In this document: positions 1 through 15,002 of the stretch, one piece after another
Position numbering within the stretch: the stretch's first letter is position 1
How the letters are laid out: each line of letters opens with the position of its first letter
Assembly: GCF_001039355.2 (NCBI RefSeq)
Contig: NW_019774236.1
Location: forward strand, 304,953-368,952
Direction: 5' to 3'
Length of the DNA stretch: 64,000 nt
Origin: Lingula anatina
Taxonomy: Eukaryota; Brachiopoda; Lingulata; Lingulida; Lingulidae
The notes under the pieces: generated by a model
The model's input: the letters and a program-made list of their open reading frames with translations, nothing else
What the model was told of the DNA's origin: nothing
Databases searched by the model: none
Translations under genes and position numbers: made by a program

Positions 1-1
1 A

Positions 2-33
<32 letters not shown>

Positions 34-776
34 CATCACCTGTTAATACCATTACTCTATTTGAGCCCAAATCATGCTGATAGTGTAGGTATATTCGCAT
101 GAAGGCTTCACTATTTTTACTAGCAATCCCAACTGTACTTCGGTATTGAACTCAAAAAATTATTTTTCACAGCTAGATGTATTTCCATCATTTCAAATTT
201 CAGCAGGGCAAACGACTGTTAAAATTGGAAGTAAAAGATGCAAAGGTTTCATCATATGCACCATAATCCCACAAAGTGATATGCTATTCAAGAACTTAAC
301 CTTCTACATTTGCAAATAAAACCTCCAGCTCACACTATTAAAAGTCACACAAACCAAAAATAATACTATTTTTATATCTTTGTTTTATTAAAATTAGTTC
401 CTTTAATTAAAACGGGTTTGTCCGACTTAGCTAAGCACTGCATGACTAGTTTTCTTTTTATAAAAACGGAAATGTGCCCCATAACTAACCATTATCCTTA
501 ACCTCAGGGCCTGTTGTTCAAAATATAAAGCAATCCTATATTTTATGACAATAATATTTTAGGTTCTGAGAAAAAGCATTAGTTATTTTAACTTCAGGTG
601 CATTCAATAAGTTATTAGGTATTTACATTCACGCATATGGTATTAAATTGATTGTGAACACTTAATACGAATTGATCCATTTATGTTATAGAAGCATCGA
701 TTCATGTATATTATCTACCTGATGTAACTGTGAAATTCATCAAATTGATGTAATACTATGGCTCATTATCTTGTAG
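1..776. other. Intron 1 of esterase copy A (5' part of gene lies off the window)
   Basis: The window opens with 29 A residues. From about 35 on, the sequence matches the stretch upstream of exon 2 in esterase copy C (about 23,485-24,080), including shared runs such as TACCATTACTCTATTT and CACTATTTTTACTAGCAATC. It is therefore intron 1 of copy A, and its exon 1 (signal peptide and first ~97-101 codons) must lie upstream or be missing from the assembly. No coding sequence is seen here. Confidence 0.7.
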
Positions 777-3858
<3,082 letters not shown>

Positions 3859-4628
3859 ATTTCTAAGCAGTGGGAAAACTTTGGATGGCATTTTTCGAGA
3901 TTTAGCATATGTTGAATATTGTAATATCTTTGATGGTTATCACAGTATATACCTAAATTGTTAGCAGTGACTTATTCAAAGGCATTTGTATATGATGGAG
4001 CTATTATTGGGAGTAATTTAGTTCCAGTTATTCAATTTTGGGTTACAATTGAATTTTTGATTTTACATTATGTAACCAAGAATTTCTCTGTGGTTTTGTG
4101 GAACAACATTATCAAAAAAGAAAAAAGACCAAATAGTCATAGTAACGGTTGCAATGTATAAAGGGACACAGAACAACAAGCAAAACTAAATAAAAATAAT
4201 ACAATACCTAATGTACAGAAACCACAGTGTGACACTAACCATAACACCGAGGTAAGGATAATATAAAATGAGAGCAAAATAATAAAATTCATGTAATTTA
4301 GGGGAATGTAGCAATGAAGGAAACAAAATAAGAGCTATATATCATATAAAAAGTAAAAAAAAAAAAAAAAAAAAGAAGAAAAGAAAAAAAAAAACTAAGG
4401 ATTAATTTATAAAAGAAAGTATCGAATAATATGCACAAAATGTTACTTGTCTGATGAAATTAATAAATAACGACGAAGAAAACAAATTTGTCACCTCAAA
4501 TTCGTCATTGTTTAACAACAGAAATGCATTTCACAGCGAGAGACGAAAGCTGACATTGTTATATTTTAATGATATTTAAAACAGTTTTGTGCAGTTTATA
4601 TGATAAGAATTTTGACGATGAGTATATA
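3859..4628. other. 3' flank of esterase copy A, no gene seen
   Basis: This AT-rich sequence resembles the 3' flanks of copies B and C and of the decayed fifth copy near 19.5 kb (shared TTTGTCACCTCA and GGAAATGTAGCAATGAA-like runs). It includes an A-rich tract at about 4356-4394. Short reading frames are not conserved in the paralogous flanks, so I call no gene. Confidence 0.6.
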
Positions 4629-4853
4629 TCAGCACACGTCTTTTGTACAGTCTGTCACTCGTGTCGTGAATTGGTTCATAAACTCAGCAGCATATGTTTT
4701 AAATGGGTTGCTCACGTCGTCCTTCCAGCAAGGTCCAGCGGACGCAACATAATATGTCATTGTCTTGGGTATCTCCCCATAGATATCAATCTTGTCCAAT
4801 ACTCGATACACCTGGAAGTACTCGTCCACGATCAAGGCATAGCCGAAACCGTA
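4629..4853 (-). CDS. Orphan terminal exon of an unrecognised protein
   Basis: On the minus strand a 75-codon open stretch follows a good acceptor (TTGTTTTCCAG) and ends in TGA. It reads YGFGYALIVDEYFQVYRV and ends CTKDVC, with balanced, protein-like composition and three Cys. I do not recognise the family, and no upstream exon could be traced within the esterase flank. It may be the last exon of a nested gene, or a stranded exon carried in with a duplication. Confidence 0.3.
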   Translation of the reverse strand, partial: YGFGYALIVDEYFQVYRVLDKIDIYGEIPKTMTYYVASAGPCWKDDVSNPFKTYAAEFMNQFTTRVTDCTKDVC

Positions 4854-5279
4854 CTGGAAAACAATGTCTAGTGTCTACGCAAATAAGAATTGATTTTATT
4901 CGACAAAAGTGATAATACTAAACTGTCAGCAGGAAATAAAGGTTAAAGTGTAAACAACATACTTGAATGGGAGCATTTACGATGTGCAACATTTCCGAAT
5001 TGCAGCAACTCACTATTTCCTGTTAAACGCTGCAGTGTTCGTCTTTGAGAATCGCACCTTTTCCCGGTCAATTAAGTTAAGCACTACGGTGTATTCATTG
5101 CTATTGTTTGCGTTCAGATGTACACTAGCCACAATACTTGTAGTGGTTGAGATCTTCAGTGGATACGTGAGATTGGATCTGCGGATCAAATATGGCGGAT
5201 CCTACATGAAACAATACTGCTAATCCCGCAATGGTCTCCGGTAAAGATAATATAAAAGACTGCACATTGATTTCCTGTG
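4854..5279. other. Intergenic block shared with other esterase flanks
   Basis: About 4925-5200 matches blocks near 10,060-10,380, 21,070-21,500 and 27,220-27,500, with shared phrases such as GTGGTTGAGATCTC. It marks the edge of the duplicated esterase unit. Nothing coding is apparent. Confidence 0.6.
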
Positions 5280-5525
5280 TTATGAATACATGCATACCAT
5301 AGTCACGTGCGGAGTTACCACATCACTAGTGAACGGCACAAGTCGTTGAGTTATCTTCACGTAGATAAAAAAGATACATTGCCATTCAATAAGGCTCTTA
5401 AAACTTACGTTATGAATATATGCATACCATAGTCACGAATGCGGTTACCACGTTTATAACTCGATGAAACCACGCTCATCGTTGAGTTAAATCTTTTTAT
5501 ACGTAGATAAATGCCATACATTGCT
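5280..5525 (+). promoter_or_regulatory. Duplicated upstream (promoter-proximal) segment of esterase copy B
   Basis: Two diverged direct copies of an about 130-bp unit begin TTATGAATACATGCATACCATAG at 5280 and 5410. Each ends in a CGTAGATAAA-type motif. The second copy ends about 60 bp before the start codon of copy B, so it should lie at the promoter or 5' UTR. Copies C and D have a different, mutually similar upstream region. Confidence 0.5.
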
Positions 5526-5581
5526 ACTTTGAACGTTACATACAGATTTGAGCGGTGTTATCAATTTGGTTTATATGTAGA

Positions 5582-8500
5582 ATGGGGTCTTGGATCATGG
5601 TTGTCATCTGTGCCTCTCTTGTACTTCTGGAGGGAGTGAAATCCCAGACCATTGTATACATTGACAACGGAGCGTTACAGGGAGCGACAGAAACTGTGCA
5701 AGGGAGCAGAGTGGATGTATTCTTAGGTATACCATTCGCCAAGCCTCCCGTGGGAGATCTCAGGTTTAGGTTACCAGAGCCTGCAGAGAACTGGGAAGGT
5801 GTTAAAGATGCCACGGCGTTTGGACCTGCCTGCATGCAAATCGTGGCAGTACCTTATCCCAACCCGGAGACGGTAATAAACACTACATTTTACTTGCTCT
5901 TGTGATTATAAAGCATGTGATTATAAAGCATATTGAATGGATTACAGAGGCACTGGTTTAACTTAGTCAAAAGCTTCATGAAAGTATACTCAATTTCCCC
6001 TTTATGTGGAAAATGTTGCAAGAAAATGATGTAGCGGACACATTATGCTACATAATTGACCATGAGGCGGAGATGTATGTTGTATCTTAAAAGAATCTTT
6101 GTACCCAGTAGTTAAAAGGTGGGAATAAGTCTTTGTAAGCATACTTTCAAACATGAGCTCATAATTAGCGATTTTAATAAAAGTAATTCAATCACAACGA
6201 TAGAGATATGAATAAAAATAAAAAGGGCTAAATCAAATCTTACTCAATTATTTGATATAAGTACTTATAATATAAGTATATAGGTTATATACAACATTGG
6301 TCAAAAAGGTTGTCCCACCCCAGTTCCATGTGCTTTTATTTGCAAATGATCACGTCATTGGTGTACACTGTTCTAAACAATGCTTTTCATTCCAGATACC
6401 ATAATTTACATGATTAAGTGTTCAGAAAATACAAAATAGCGGCGAAAATATCTATATTTTATAACATTAATTCAAATTAAGAGTATGCACACCCTCAAAT
6501 CCAGTGTTTCACTGTGATTTCCACAGAGGCAAAGAATTGCCTGTTGAATTAAAAAGACACCGCCACAAAATTAACAGTAGGATGTCTTCGTTAAAGGCCA
6601 CGTGTCAAATAGCGTGTGTGTCTACCGCGTACTGCAATTATCTCAATTCCGTTTTGTCGGAAATTGTCCTATTCTTGGAAAAAAACTCTGCGAAGTTGGT
6701 CCAGATTATTTGAAAATTGGTTCTCCTCTGCATTGAACACTGCAATTCATGCCACAGGTACTCAATAGGGTAAATATCAGGGTTCAAATATGGTTACCTT
6801 ATACTCAAAACATTGTTTTTCTGCACCAAATCACTTGCCAGACGAGAGCTGTTAGCAAATGCAAATTAACCTCTTAACCTCTGTGGAATCATGGGGAAAA
6901 TTTAATTAATGATATAAAATATGGATCGTCACCGATATTCTGTATATTACTGAATTATATGAATTATGTTGAATATGGTTTCTTGGTAAAAAGCAGTATT
7001 TTAAATTGTTTTTGGCTATGATGTGATTTTTTGTAAAACGAAAAACACGTGGAACTAGAGGTGGAACAACCTTTTGACCAAAGAGTATAATAATAATTTG
7101 ACCAAAGGTGTATAATAATAAAATGAGCCAGCGAATTTTCACACTACAGCTATATTCTCCAGACTTTATCATCCAGATTTCAGAAGACTGCCTGACACTC
7201 AACGTTTTTGTTCCTGGCTCCACAAACAGTTCCAACAATAAGGCGGTAATGGTCTGGATACACGGTGGGGCATATGAATTTGGTGGAACTTCTATCTACA
7301 GTTTCAAAGAATTTGGTGAGTACAATGGAATTGTACATATATAAAAAAAGTAAACACACCCAGCCTTTAAAAGATATAACCAAGGTCTAAATTGATAGTG
7401 CTTATACTGTTACTGATCTTATGATCCAACTACCAACTTTGTTATATACCACACTTTTCTTATATATTATTTATTTTTGTAACACTGTAATTTAATTGAA
7501 ATCTCTAATGTACAAGAAAAGCCTGACCTATTCATGCTGCTGCTATTTCGATGTACTCACATTTTCAACTTTACAAGCCTATAAAATATATACGTGTATT
7601 TAGAAATAGCACATCTATTTTTAGCTGTAACAGGTGACGTCATCGTCGTGTCTATGAACTACCGGCTGAATGTGTTTGGGTTTCTCAGCACTGGTGACGA
7701 CAGCGTTCTTGGTAATATAGGACTGTGGGACCAAATTGAGGCGCTGAAATGGATCAAGAAGAACATCCAGAACTTTGGCGGGGACCCTGGAAGGTGCACG
7801 ACCACAAACACACATACACTGTATTTAAGAGTCCACCTGTCCATGTGTTATTTATTAAATCATATCATTGTGAGGACCCAAGCTTGTGCGTTCCTTTACT
7901 GTTATATTGTTATTGGTGTTTTACAGGGTGACGATTTTTGGCGAATCTGCAGGTGGCAGTAGTGCAACACAGATGGCGCTGGCAAACGCTTCTTCGGGCC
8001 TATTCCAACGCTTGATAAGTCAGAGTGGTACTACCAGCGCTTTTTGGGCAATGTCACACAATGGTCCAGAACTCGCTGTGAGAACTGGAAACATTGTTGG
8101 CTGTCCAACGACAAACACCACGGCACTTGTAGACTGTCTACGCACCATAGACGCCGAGACACTCAGGAATGCCAGTGTTAAAGCCACCGTAGGGCTTGCT
8201 GGTTATTTCTACAGACCCTCAGTCGACGGTATATTGCTAACGAAACCAATATCAGAGTTGTTAAGTGATCCCGTTGTATTGCAGCGCCTTCGTTCCCTTG
8301 CCTTTGTTACTGGGATTCTTGCTGGAGACGGAAGCAATCTTGTTATGAATAAGTACTTCGACGGAGTTGATCCCTTTTTCTTCCGTGACACACTGATTCC
8401 CGATACGACAAGGTATGTCTTTGAAAACAATACAGAAATTGTCAACGCCATAACAAAATTCTACTATGACAAAACCTCCACCAAAATAGAAACTGCTCGT

Positions 8501-9569
8501 GATTACGTCGACCTTGGCACTGACATTGCATTCACTCAACCGATGTTTGAATTCATGTCGTCTCATCTCTTCGAAGGTGGTGGGTCGACATATCTTTACT
8601 ACTTCACGAGAAAGCCGCTATATGGACATATTGGGATTGGTTTACCACCTTGGTTTCAGCGCGCAAGTCACGGAGACGAACTTCTTTTTATGATTGGTTC
8701 ACACGAACCTATCGTCTCCGGTGCCACTTTCACGGACGATGAGAAACAACTGACTAAAATGCTGATAACATATTGGTCCAACTTTGCCAAGACCGGGTGA
8801 GTTATATTACATGTACAAAGTGGCAGTTTTTCTTTAATTCAGGTTCGGCGGCCTTCTGTTAAAATGCAATTGGATCAATTATTTATATATCTTTCAAATA
8901 TTATAATTTTCTGAGTTCACTTCCAAAACCTGTCCAAATCCTTAATTCACCAGAAAGAAGATACACATGTACTACACGTCTTGATTTCCTAGCCAATTAC
9001 CTCCGTAAAAGTGAATCTAAAAAAATTATAATATAACTATTCAAAAAGCTTTTCATTAATCGAAAAACTCCCTTTAATTTATTTTCGCTAAAGAGAATTA
9101 CTTTTATGTAACAGACATCACTGAAACCAGATACAGTGCTGAGGAACAAAATGCACATTTGATCATGCAAGTTAAACAAATAACATCCATTAAACACCTG
9201 TTTACCATTGCCACCAAGCACAGTTTCATTACATCATTTTGGGTGTTGTCTTATGACTTAATTAAATTATATGTTATAGAGGCTCATTTAACTTCAAGCT
9301 ACTCTGACGTAATTCCTTAAACAATGTCACTTCATGGTGGCAAGTGATCCCTTACGATAATCTTTAAACAGTTCATATTGTTAGTTTTTCTTTGTTTCAG
9401 AAATCCAAACATGCCAGAGCCTGTCCCAGCAATATGGGAGGAATTCACTATGAATAAAGAGCACTACCTCGAATTTGGTGACGTCGTAGTGGAAAAGAGG
9501 AGTGTCATTCCAAAAAGGGTCAAATTTTGGATGAAAACCATACCAAAAATTCTTGCTCGTTCAAATTGA
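5582..9569 (+). CDS. Cholinesterase/carboxylesterase-like protein, copy B (complete)
   Basis: Complete five-exon gene for a 545-residue secreted carboxylesterase type B. Exons: 5582-5872, 7177-7315, 7625-7793, 7927-8796, 9401-9569. The start is the ATG at 5582, equivalent to the starts of C and D. It is followed by a hydrophobic signal peptide (about residues 1-21) and the mature motif [13 protein letters not shown]. Key residues: oxyanion loop HGGA at 126-129, nucleophile Ser207 in GESAG, acid Asp334 in GDG, His448 in HGDEL. All are present, so this copy is predicted to be an active esterase. The length is typical of the family. No membrane anchor is seen at the C-terminus. Intron 1 carries a dead Tc1/mariner element; intron 3 is very short and close to those of A and C. 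The natural substrate cannot be told. Confidence 0.93.
6292..7085 (-). mobile_element. Internally deleted Tc1/mariner element in intron 1 of copy B
   Basis: Imperfect terminal inverted repeats of about 36 bp (left TTGGTCAAAAAGGTTGTCCC from 6297; right, reverse-complemented, TTGGTCAAAAGGTTGTTCC to 7081) lie inside TA dinucleotides at 6290-6291 and 7086-7087, the target of this superfamily. The interior on the minus strand encodes the end of a transposase. At about 794 bp it is shorter than a full element. Confidence 0.8.
6638..6784 (-). pseudogene. Tc1-like transposase C-terminal fragment
   Basis: The minus strand reads [14 protein letters not shown] and then about 35 more residues to a stop. 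This matches the conserved Tc1/mariner DDE transposase end (NPIE-x-LW, containing the third catalytic acidic residue). Upstream the frame is broken by stops, although VQKNNV-like remnants persist to about 6850. It is a dead transposase. Confidence 0.8.
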
Positions 9570-11852
9570 GTTCCAAAGAAGTGGCAAAAAGCATTGGACG
9601 CCATCTTTTCGAGATTTAACATATACTGAATAGTATAATATCTTTGGTGATTATCACAATATATTTGTAAATTGTTTTAATATGAGTCAGCAGTGAGTTA
9701 ATCCAGACATATGTTTTTGGCGGAGCTGTTACCGGGAGTTATTTGGTTCCATTGTGGTATTTTGGGTTTAAATGGAGTTTTTGATTTTGGTATATAACCA
9801 CGAATTGCTTTGTGGTATAGTGGAACAGTGTTATAAAACAATAAAGGGATCAACTAGTCGTAGAAAAGGAAGTAATGTATAAAGGGGCACAGACCAACAA
9901 GAAAAACTAGATAAAAATACAATACCTAATGTACATAAACTACAGTGTTAAATTAGTCATAACATTGGATAACAAGACCAAAATAAGGATAACAAGACCA
10001 ACATAGTGAAACTCATGTTATTTTGGAAAATGTAGAAATGAAGGAGGATAAATTAAGTTAATTACTGCAGTGTATTCATTGCTATTGTTGCGGTCAGATG
10101 CACACCAGTCACAATTAATAAATGTGCCTGTGGTGGTTGAGATCTCTAGAGAATACACGAGAGTTGGGAATAAAAAAAAATGGGGCTTTTGGTGACTTGG
10201 ACTTCTGTTGTGAATGAACTCTAAGGCCATTCTTTAACACATATCAAACACCATTGCTGTTAAATGTAGAAGTGAAAAGTATTTTCTCTCCAGTTTAATA
10301 AACCACAGTCCTTTTCTATTTACAGTAAAACATTGCAGTATTTGTCTGTTCGTCTATGAAAATCAGACCTTATTAAAAATTAAAAATGCTGCCTATTTGA
10401 CCTGGCAAGGTGATTTTCATATTAACTGAACAATAAACGCACTTTTTAAACATTTGATTTTCTAGGCAGGTCGCTCAGTGGACGCACATGCAGCTGTCAA
10501 TTTTACAGGTGGAATCTAGGTCCGGCCGTTCAAAGGAGGCACAAGGGACGCATGAGACTCGGTGTAATTGCTTTGGCGACTATTGAGCGGCTTAACCACA
10601 TTTTAGATGTGCACACTAAGTAAAATTTATCAAATTTGTTCATGCCATAATAATTAACGAAAGTAGCTCTTGCTTGGTGAGATATCCGGGCGAATAAAAA
10701 CGTTGAGTCACCATATTCTAATAAAGCCGCTTATTTGGGGAAAAAATTATATTTCACAGTTGCACCCCCCCATCCAAAATTGACAAAGAGCCAATGGTCA
10801 TTCATCATGGAAAGTTTCATGCTTTTTTCAACTTTTGCACAATTCTGAAAAAAAAAAAATGGACTAAGCCGCCTGACTAAGTTCATCATTTTCTTTGGTA
10901 AAATTTGGCCTAAACACAGAAAATAAGTTTTATAAATATTCATTCATGGTCGGAGGATAGAAAATGAAAGCTTTTAAGTATTTCAACTATAGAGAATTAA
11001 CAAAAGTAACCTGCAGAACAAACAATTCGATCTTAACATAGATCTGTCTGAATCGTTCATTCATTTTGAAGAATCTGTGGCACCACTGACGAATCTCAAA
11101 TTTGAATCAATGGAATTAAACTGTGAACATTCTAAGTTTCTTTCAATAACCCATAACAGCCTGTGAACCCAAAATGCGTATCTTATGATGGATAAAGACT
11201 TAATGCCTAGGTCTTTAATAAAGGTAGATAGCAAGTATCACTTTCTTATCTTCTAATAAGTTCCGCCGATTACATCACTTTATTGCACTTTCTGACACAC
11301 ACAATGACTGGCTTATCCAAAAGCAAACCTGGGACGCTGGAAAATTCATTTTTCATTGTCCAATCTATTTCAATAACTGCAATATTATATGGTATATATC
11401 ATTATTGTCAAGTGACATTAAACACTCGACCAAAAAAGTTCGAAAAAGGAATTTGTTTTTCAATAATTAAAGCTGTGTGAGGCAGCGGGGCAATCTCCAG
11501 TAAAATAAAAAGTAAAGAATGGTACGTGCACTATCTATCATTATTTGGTTGAAACATTCACCTAAGCTCATGTGGCTATTTTATAATTATTGAAAATAAC
11601 GACGATTTCGAACTTTTTGGTTGCGTGTAGAAAATGGCATATAGACCAATTGTGAACACTAGTTTATTACTGTGATAGGGATTTAAACACCTCAGTTCTC
11701 CACCAAAAGTATCGCGACGTCAGTGGTGTTTGATAATTTCACATAATCTCCTAGTTTCAGAAACATTCTCTTTTGTTACAGGTATGACAAAAATACTAAT
11801 ACCAAATATTGTAAACGCCCCTGCCCAAAACAAAATGAGCCAATGGCTGATG
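9570..11852. other. Intergenic region after esterase copy B
   Basis: The first ~800 bp (to about 10,390) is the duplicated esterase 3' flank, also seen near 3.9-5.2, 21.1-21.5 and 27.0-27.5 kb. From about 10,400 to 11,850 the sequence is unique and AT-rich. I see no gene there. Confidence 0.6.
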
Positions 11853-11998
11853 TCAGTTAGATAACAAAGGGGACCAATGAGATACCATAAACACTTAATA
11901 ACATCCCGCTGATGTCAGATGTGAGTAGACCTATTCAGTTAGATAACAAAGGGGACTCCTGAGCCTACATAAACACTTAATAACATCCCGCTGTCAGT
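11853..11998 (+). promoter_or_regulatory. Direct repeat upstream of the VWA gene
   Basis: An 82-bp unit begins TCAGTTAGATAACAAAGGGGA at 11,853 and again at 11,935. Both copies contain ATAAACACTTAATAACATCC. The second copy ends about 75 bp before the start codon, so the pair most likely lies in the promoter or 5' UTR. Confidence 0.5.
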
Positions 11999-12074
11999 CC
12001 GTGCTCACATTCTCACACTTGTATAGCATCAACTCACTTAAAGTAAATCCACCAGCGTAAATCGAAGGTAGAGG

Positions 12075-15002
12075 ATGGGTAATACAATTTACGCGTATTT
12101 GATTTTGCTGGTCATCCCTTTGGGTTTAAGTCAAGGAGAAAACGAAATTTGCAGTACGTAGAGTTTTGATTTATATGTACAAAGAAAAATGCATTAGTAA
12201 ACTCCTTAATAAGGAAAGAATTGTCGAAGAGCATTGGAAAAGTATACGCATAGATATATGATCTAATATCAAGAAGTCTACTTTTGATCTGACTGACATG
12301 TTATTATAATTTTTCTTTGCTGGATTTTTATGAATGTTATTTTAACAAGCTTAAAATACAATATTTTTGTTTCAGTGACAGACCATGCAGACGTTGGCTT
12401 TATGTTAGACGCGGTTGGTTGGTCAAATGAGGCTGCAAGAATTCAGCAATTTATCAAGACTATTATAAATACCGCATTTGTGTTGGGTCCGGAAAACGTA
12501 CGAACAGCAGTGTTTTCTATTTCACCTTTTAATGAGCCAGAGAAAATTATCAGTCTAAACGACAGACTTACAAGCAATTCATTAGACGTCCGCATAAACA
12601 ACATTACCCTTCGTCAATTTTCACAAAATACTAACACATACTGGGCCCTCTTTTACTTGAAATCAGTTGTTCTTTATCCAAATAAATCAGTGGATCTGGC
12701 GAACGACACAATTGTAAGGAAAATTGGTGTCCTCATAACCACGCAGAAGCCACCCGATTTGTGTAGCGTTGTGAGTGAGGCGTCCAGCCTCAAGAATATG
12801 AGTACCGAGTTGTATGTTATCGGCTTGGGGGCAGGGGTAGATATCCTGGAACTACAAGCGATGGCCACAGCTCCTGCAGAAAAACATACTTTCGTCTTAA
12901 ACTCATTTGATGACCTTGTCCATTTTACCAGCAACTTTTCCAAGGCTCTTTGTTCAGGTAAATTCTTCTTCTTCTTCTTATTATTATTGGTAATAAGGAC
13001 ATTAACACCCGGGTTTGACAATGCCGATCAAGAATGAGCATCGGCTTTGAAATTCTCTTGAAATATACAAACGGGGACTATTACCCGATAACTCTCATAA
13101 AGATCCGTAAATTACACCATCATCCAATGTGTGCCATGTTTTATTTCGTCATATCTTTAATGCCAAACCGCTGATTCCGAAAGGAACCTTATCAAGCTCA
13201 TGTCATTTTATTGCAGTATGCATTGATTTAGAGATTATATTTGTTTTGCTTTAAGGATTGAAACGATAATATATTTCCAGAAATACATTAAGCAGCTTGG
13301 CAATTGATGGGATTTTCTTGTGATTAGCGCTATGTACACTGTATTGATGTATGAAGGAGGAGTGGCAACTCCCCCCTTTTCCAAACCAAAATATCAGATT
13401 TAGATTCAGACAAAATGATCGGAGCTCAAAGCCTTCTTCAAAGCGGGGAAACTGCGATGTCGATATTCTGAATCCCCCAGCTTGGGTTGATGAACTTAAG
13501 GCGTTCATTTATTTCGAATATTTATTTTTTCCCTTTCAGGTAACATTGCAAGCAGCACCTCGGCACCAGAGACTACAGACTGGTACAAACACTACCAATC
13601 TAAATGTCCAAAGCCAACAACCATTCAAACAACAACATCGGGAAGCGATACAACAGTGAGTTCCGGACATAAAATAACGTCAGTTTCTTCACAGGATAAC
13701 ACTGATTTAACAAGAGGAACAAAGACCAATCCCTCAGATGCCAGCGATACAACTGTGAGTTCCGGACACAAAATAACGTCAGTTTCTTCACAGGACAACA
13801 CTGATTTAACAAGAGGAACAAAGACCAATCCCTCAGATGCCAGCGATGTAACTGTGAGTTCCGGACACAAAATAACGTCAGTTTCTTCACAGGACAACAC
13901 TGATTTAACAAGAGGAACAAAGACCAATCCCTCAGATGCCAGCGATACAACTGTGAGTTCCGGACACAAAATAACGTCAGTTTCTTCACAGGACAACACT
14001 GATTTAACAAGAGGAACAAAGACCAATCCCTCAGATGCCAGCGATGTAACTGTGAGTTCCGGACACAAAATAACGTCAGTTTCTTCACAGGACAACACTG
14101 ATTTAACAAGAGGAACAAAGACCAATCCCTCAGATGCCAGCGATACAACTGTGAGTTCCGGACACAAAATAACGTCAGTTTCTTCACAGGACAACACTGA
14201 TTTAACAAGAGGAACAAAGACCAATCCCTCAGATGCCAGCGATGTAACTGTGAGTTCCGGACACAAAATAACGTCAGTTTCTTCACAGGACAACACTGAT
14301 TTAACAAGAGGAACAAAGACCAATCCCTCAGATGCCAGCGATACAACTGTGAGTTCCGGACACAAAATAACGTCAGTTTCTTCACAGGACAACACTGATT
14401 TAACAAGAGGAACAAAGACCAATCCCTCAGATGCCAGCGATGTAACTGTGAGTTCCGGACACAAAATAACGTCAGTTTCTTCACAGGACAACACTGATTT
14501 AACAAGAGGAACAAAGACCAATCCCTCAGATGCCAGCGATACAACTGTGAGTTCCGGACACAAAATAACGTCAGTTTCTTCACAGGACAACACTGATTTA
14601 ACAAGAGGAACAAAGACCAATCCCTCAGATGCCAGCGATGTAACTGTGAGTTCCTGGGAAAACCCAACACCAGTTTCGACCAAAGTTGGAACCACACAGG
14701 GCCACACTTCATCATCTGTGACAGTCTCACTCGACCCTTCAGCTGCCCCATCTTCTAAAGCCCCACCTACATTGCCTGACAAGAAAGGGATCGGCACGAC
14801 ACCAATCGCCGCAGTGCAAGAAAGCGCAACTAAAGAAAACTCATCAGACCAATCCAACAGAGTGGACTTTATGGTGGTTGCTATAATTGCCGGCCGTGCG
14901 TGTGCAGTTGTCATTGGTGTCGTGGCTGGTTTGGCCGTTTATCTGAAAAAAAGACCGCAAAGTGTTCAACCGAGTATGGTAGAGAACCAGTATGAATGGT
15001 AG
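12075..15002 (+). CDS. VWA-domain type I membrane protein with repetitive Ser/Thr-rich stalk
   Basis: Three exons (12,075-12,153; 12,376-12,957; 13,540-15,002) give a 707-residue protein. Residues 1-20 are a signal peptide (MGNTIYAYLILLVIP start). Residues ~32-215 form a von Willebrand factor A domain (VGFMLDAVGW first strand, TYWAL helix, VLITT strand, LYVIGLGAG strand). The stalk at 260-589 is ten copies of a 33-residue unit rich in Ser/Thr/Asp, likely O-glycosylated. A TM segment at about 665-689 precedes an 18-residue basic tail ending ENQYEW. The MIDAS metal site is degraded: the DxSxS motif is D38-A-V-G-W, and the later Asp is Thr149, so metal-dependent ligand binding is doubtful. Intron phases 1 and 1 fit exactly. 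It is likely a cell-surface adhesion or recognition protein. The exact orthologue is unknown. Confidence 0.85.
13656..14645 (+). repeat. Ten tandem 99-bp coding repeats in strict alternation
   Basis: The unit begins GTGAGTTCCGGACA and encodes VSSGHKITSVSSQDNTDLTR followed by 13 more residues. Units ending DTT and DVT alternate exactly five times, so the real unit of amplification is a 198-bp dimer. The copies are identical except for that codon and two silent changes in the first unit, pointing to very recent expansion or gene conversion. Confidence 0.97.

Noticed and set aside
10731-10943. 70-codon minus-strand frame
   Set aside because: Composition follows local A- and T-runs, no splice context, no conserved counterpart.
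13656-14645. CRISPR-like array
   Set aside because: The units are contiguous 99-bp coding repeats without unique spacers, in an animal gene.
13600-14914. Two long minus-strand open frames (383 and 429 codons) across the VWA gene repeat
   Set aside because: They exist only because the 99-bp unit is a multiple of three and stop-free in those frames. The plus-strand frame has splice continuity, a signal peptide and a TM segment.
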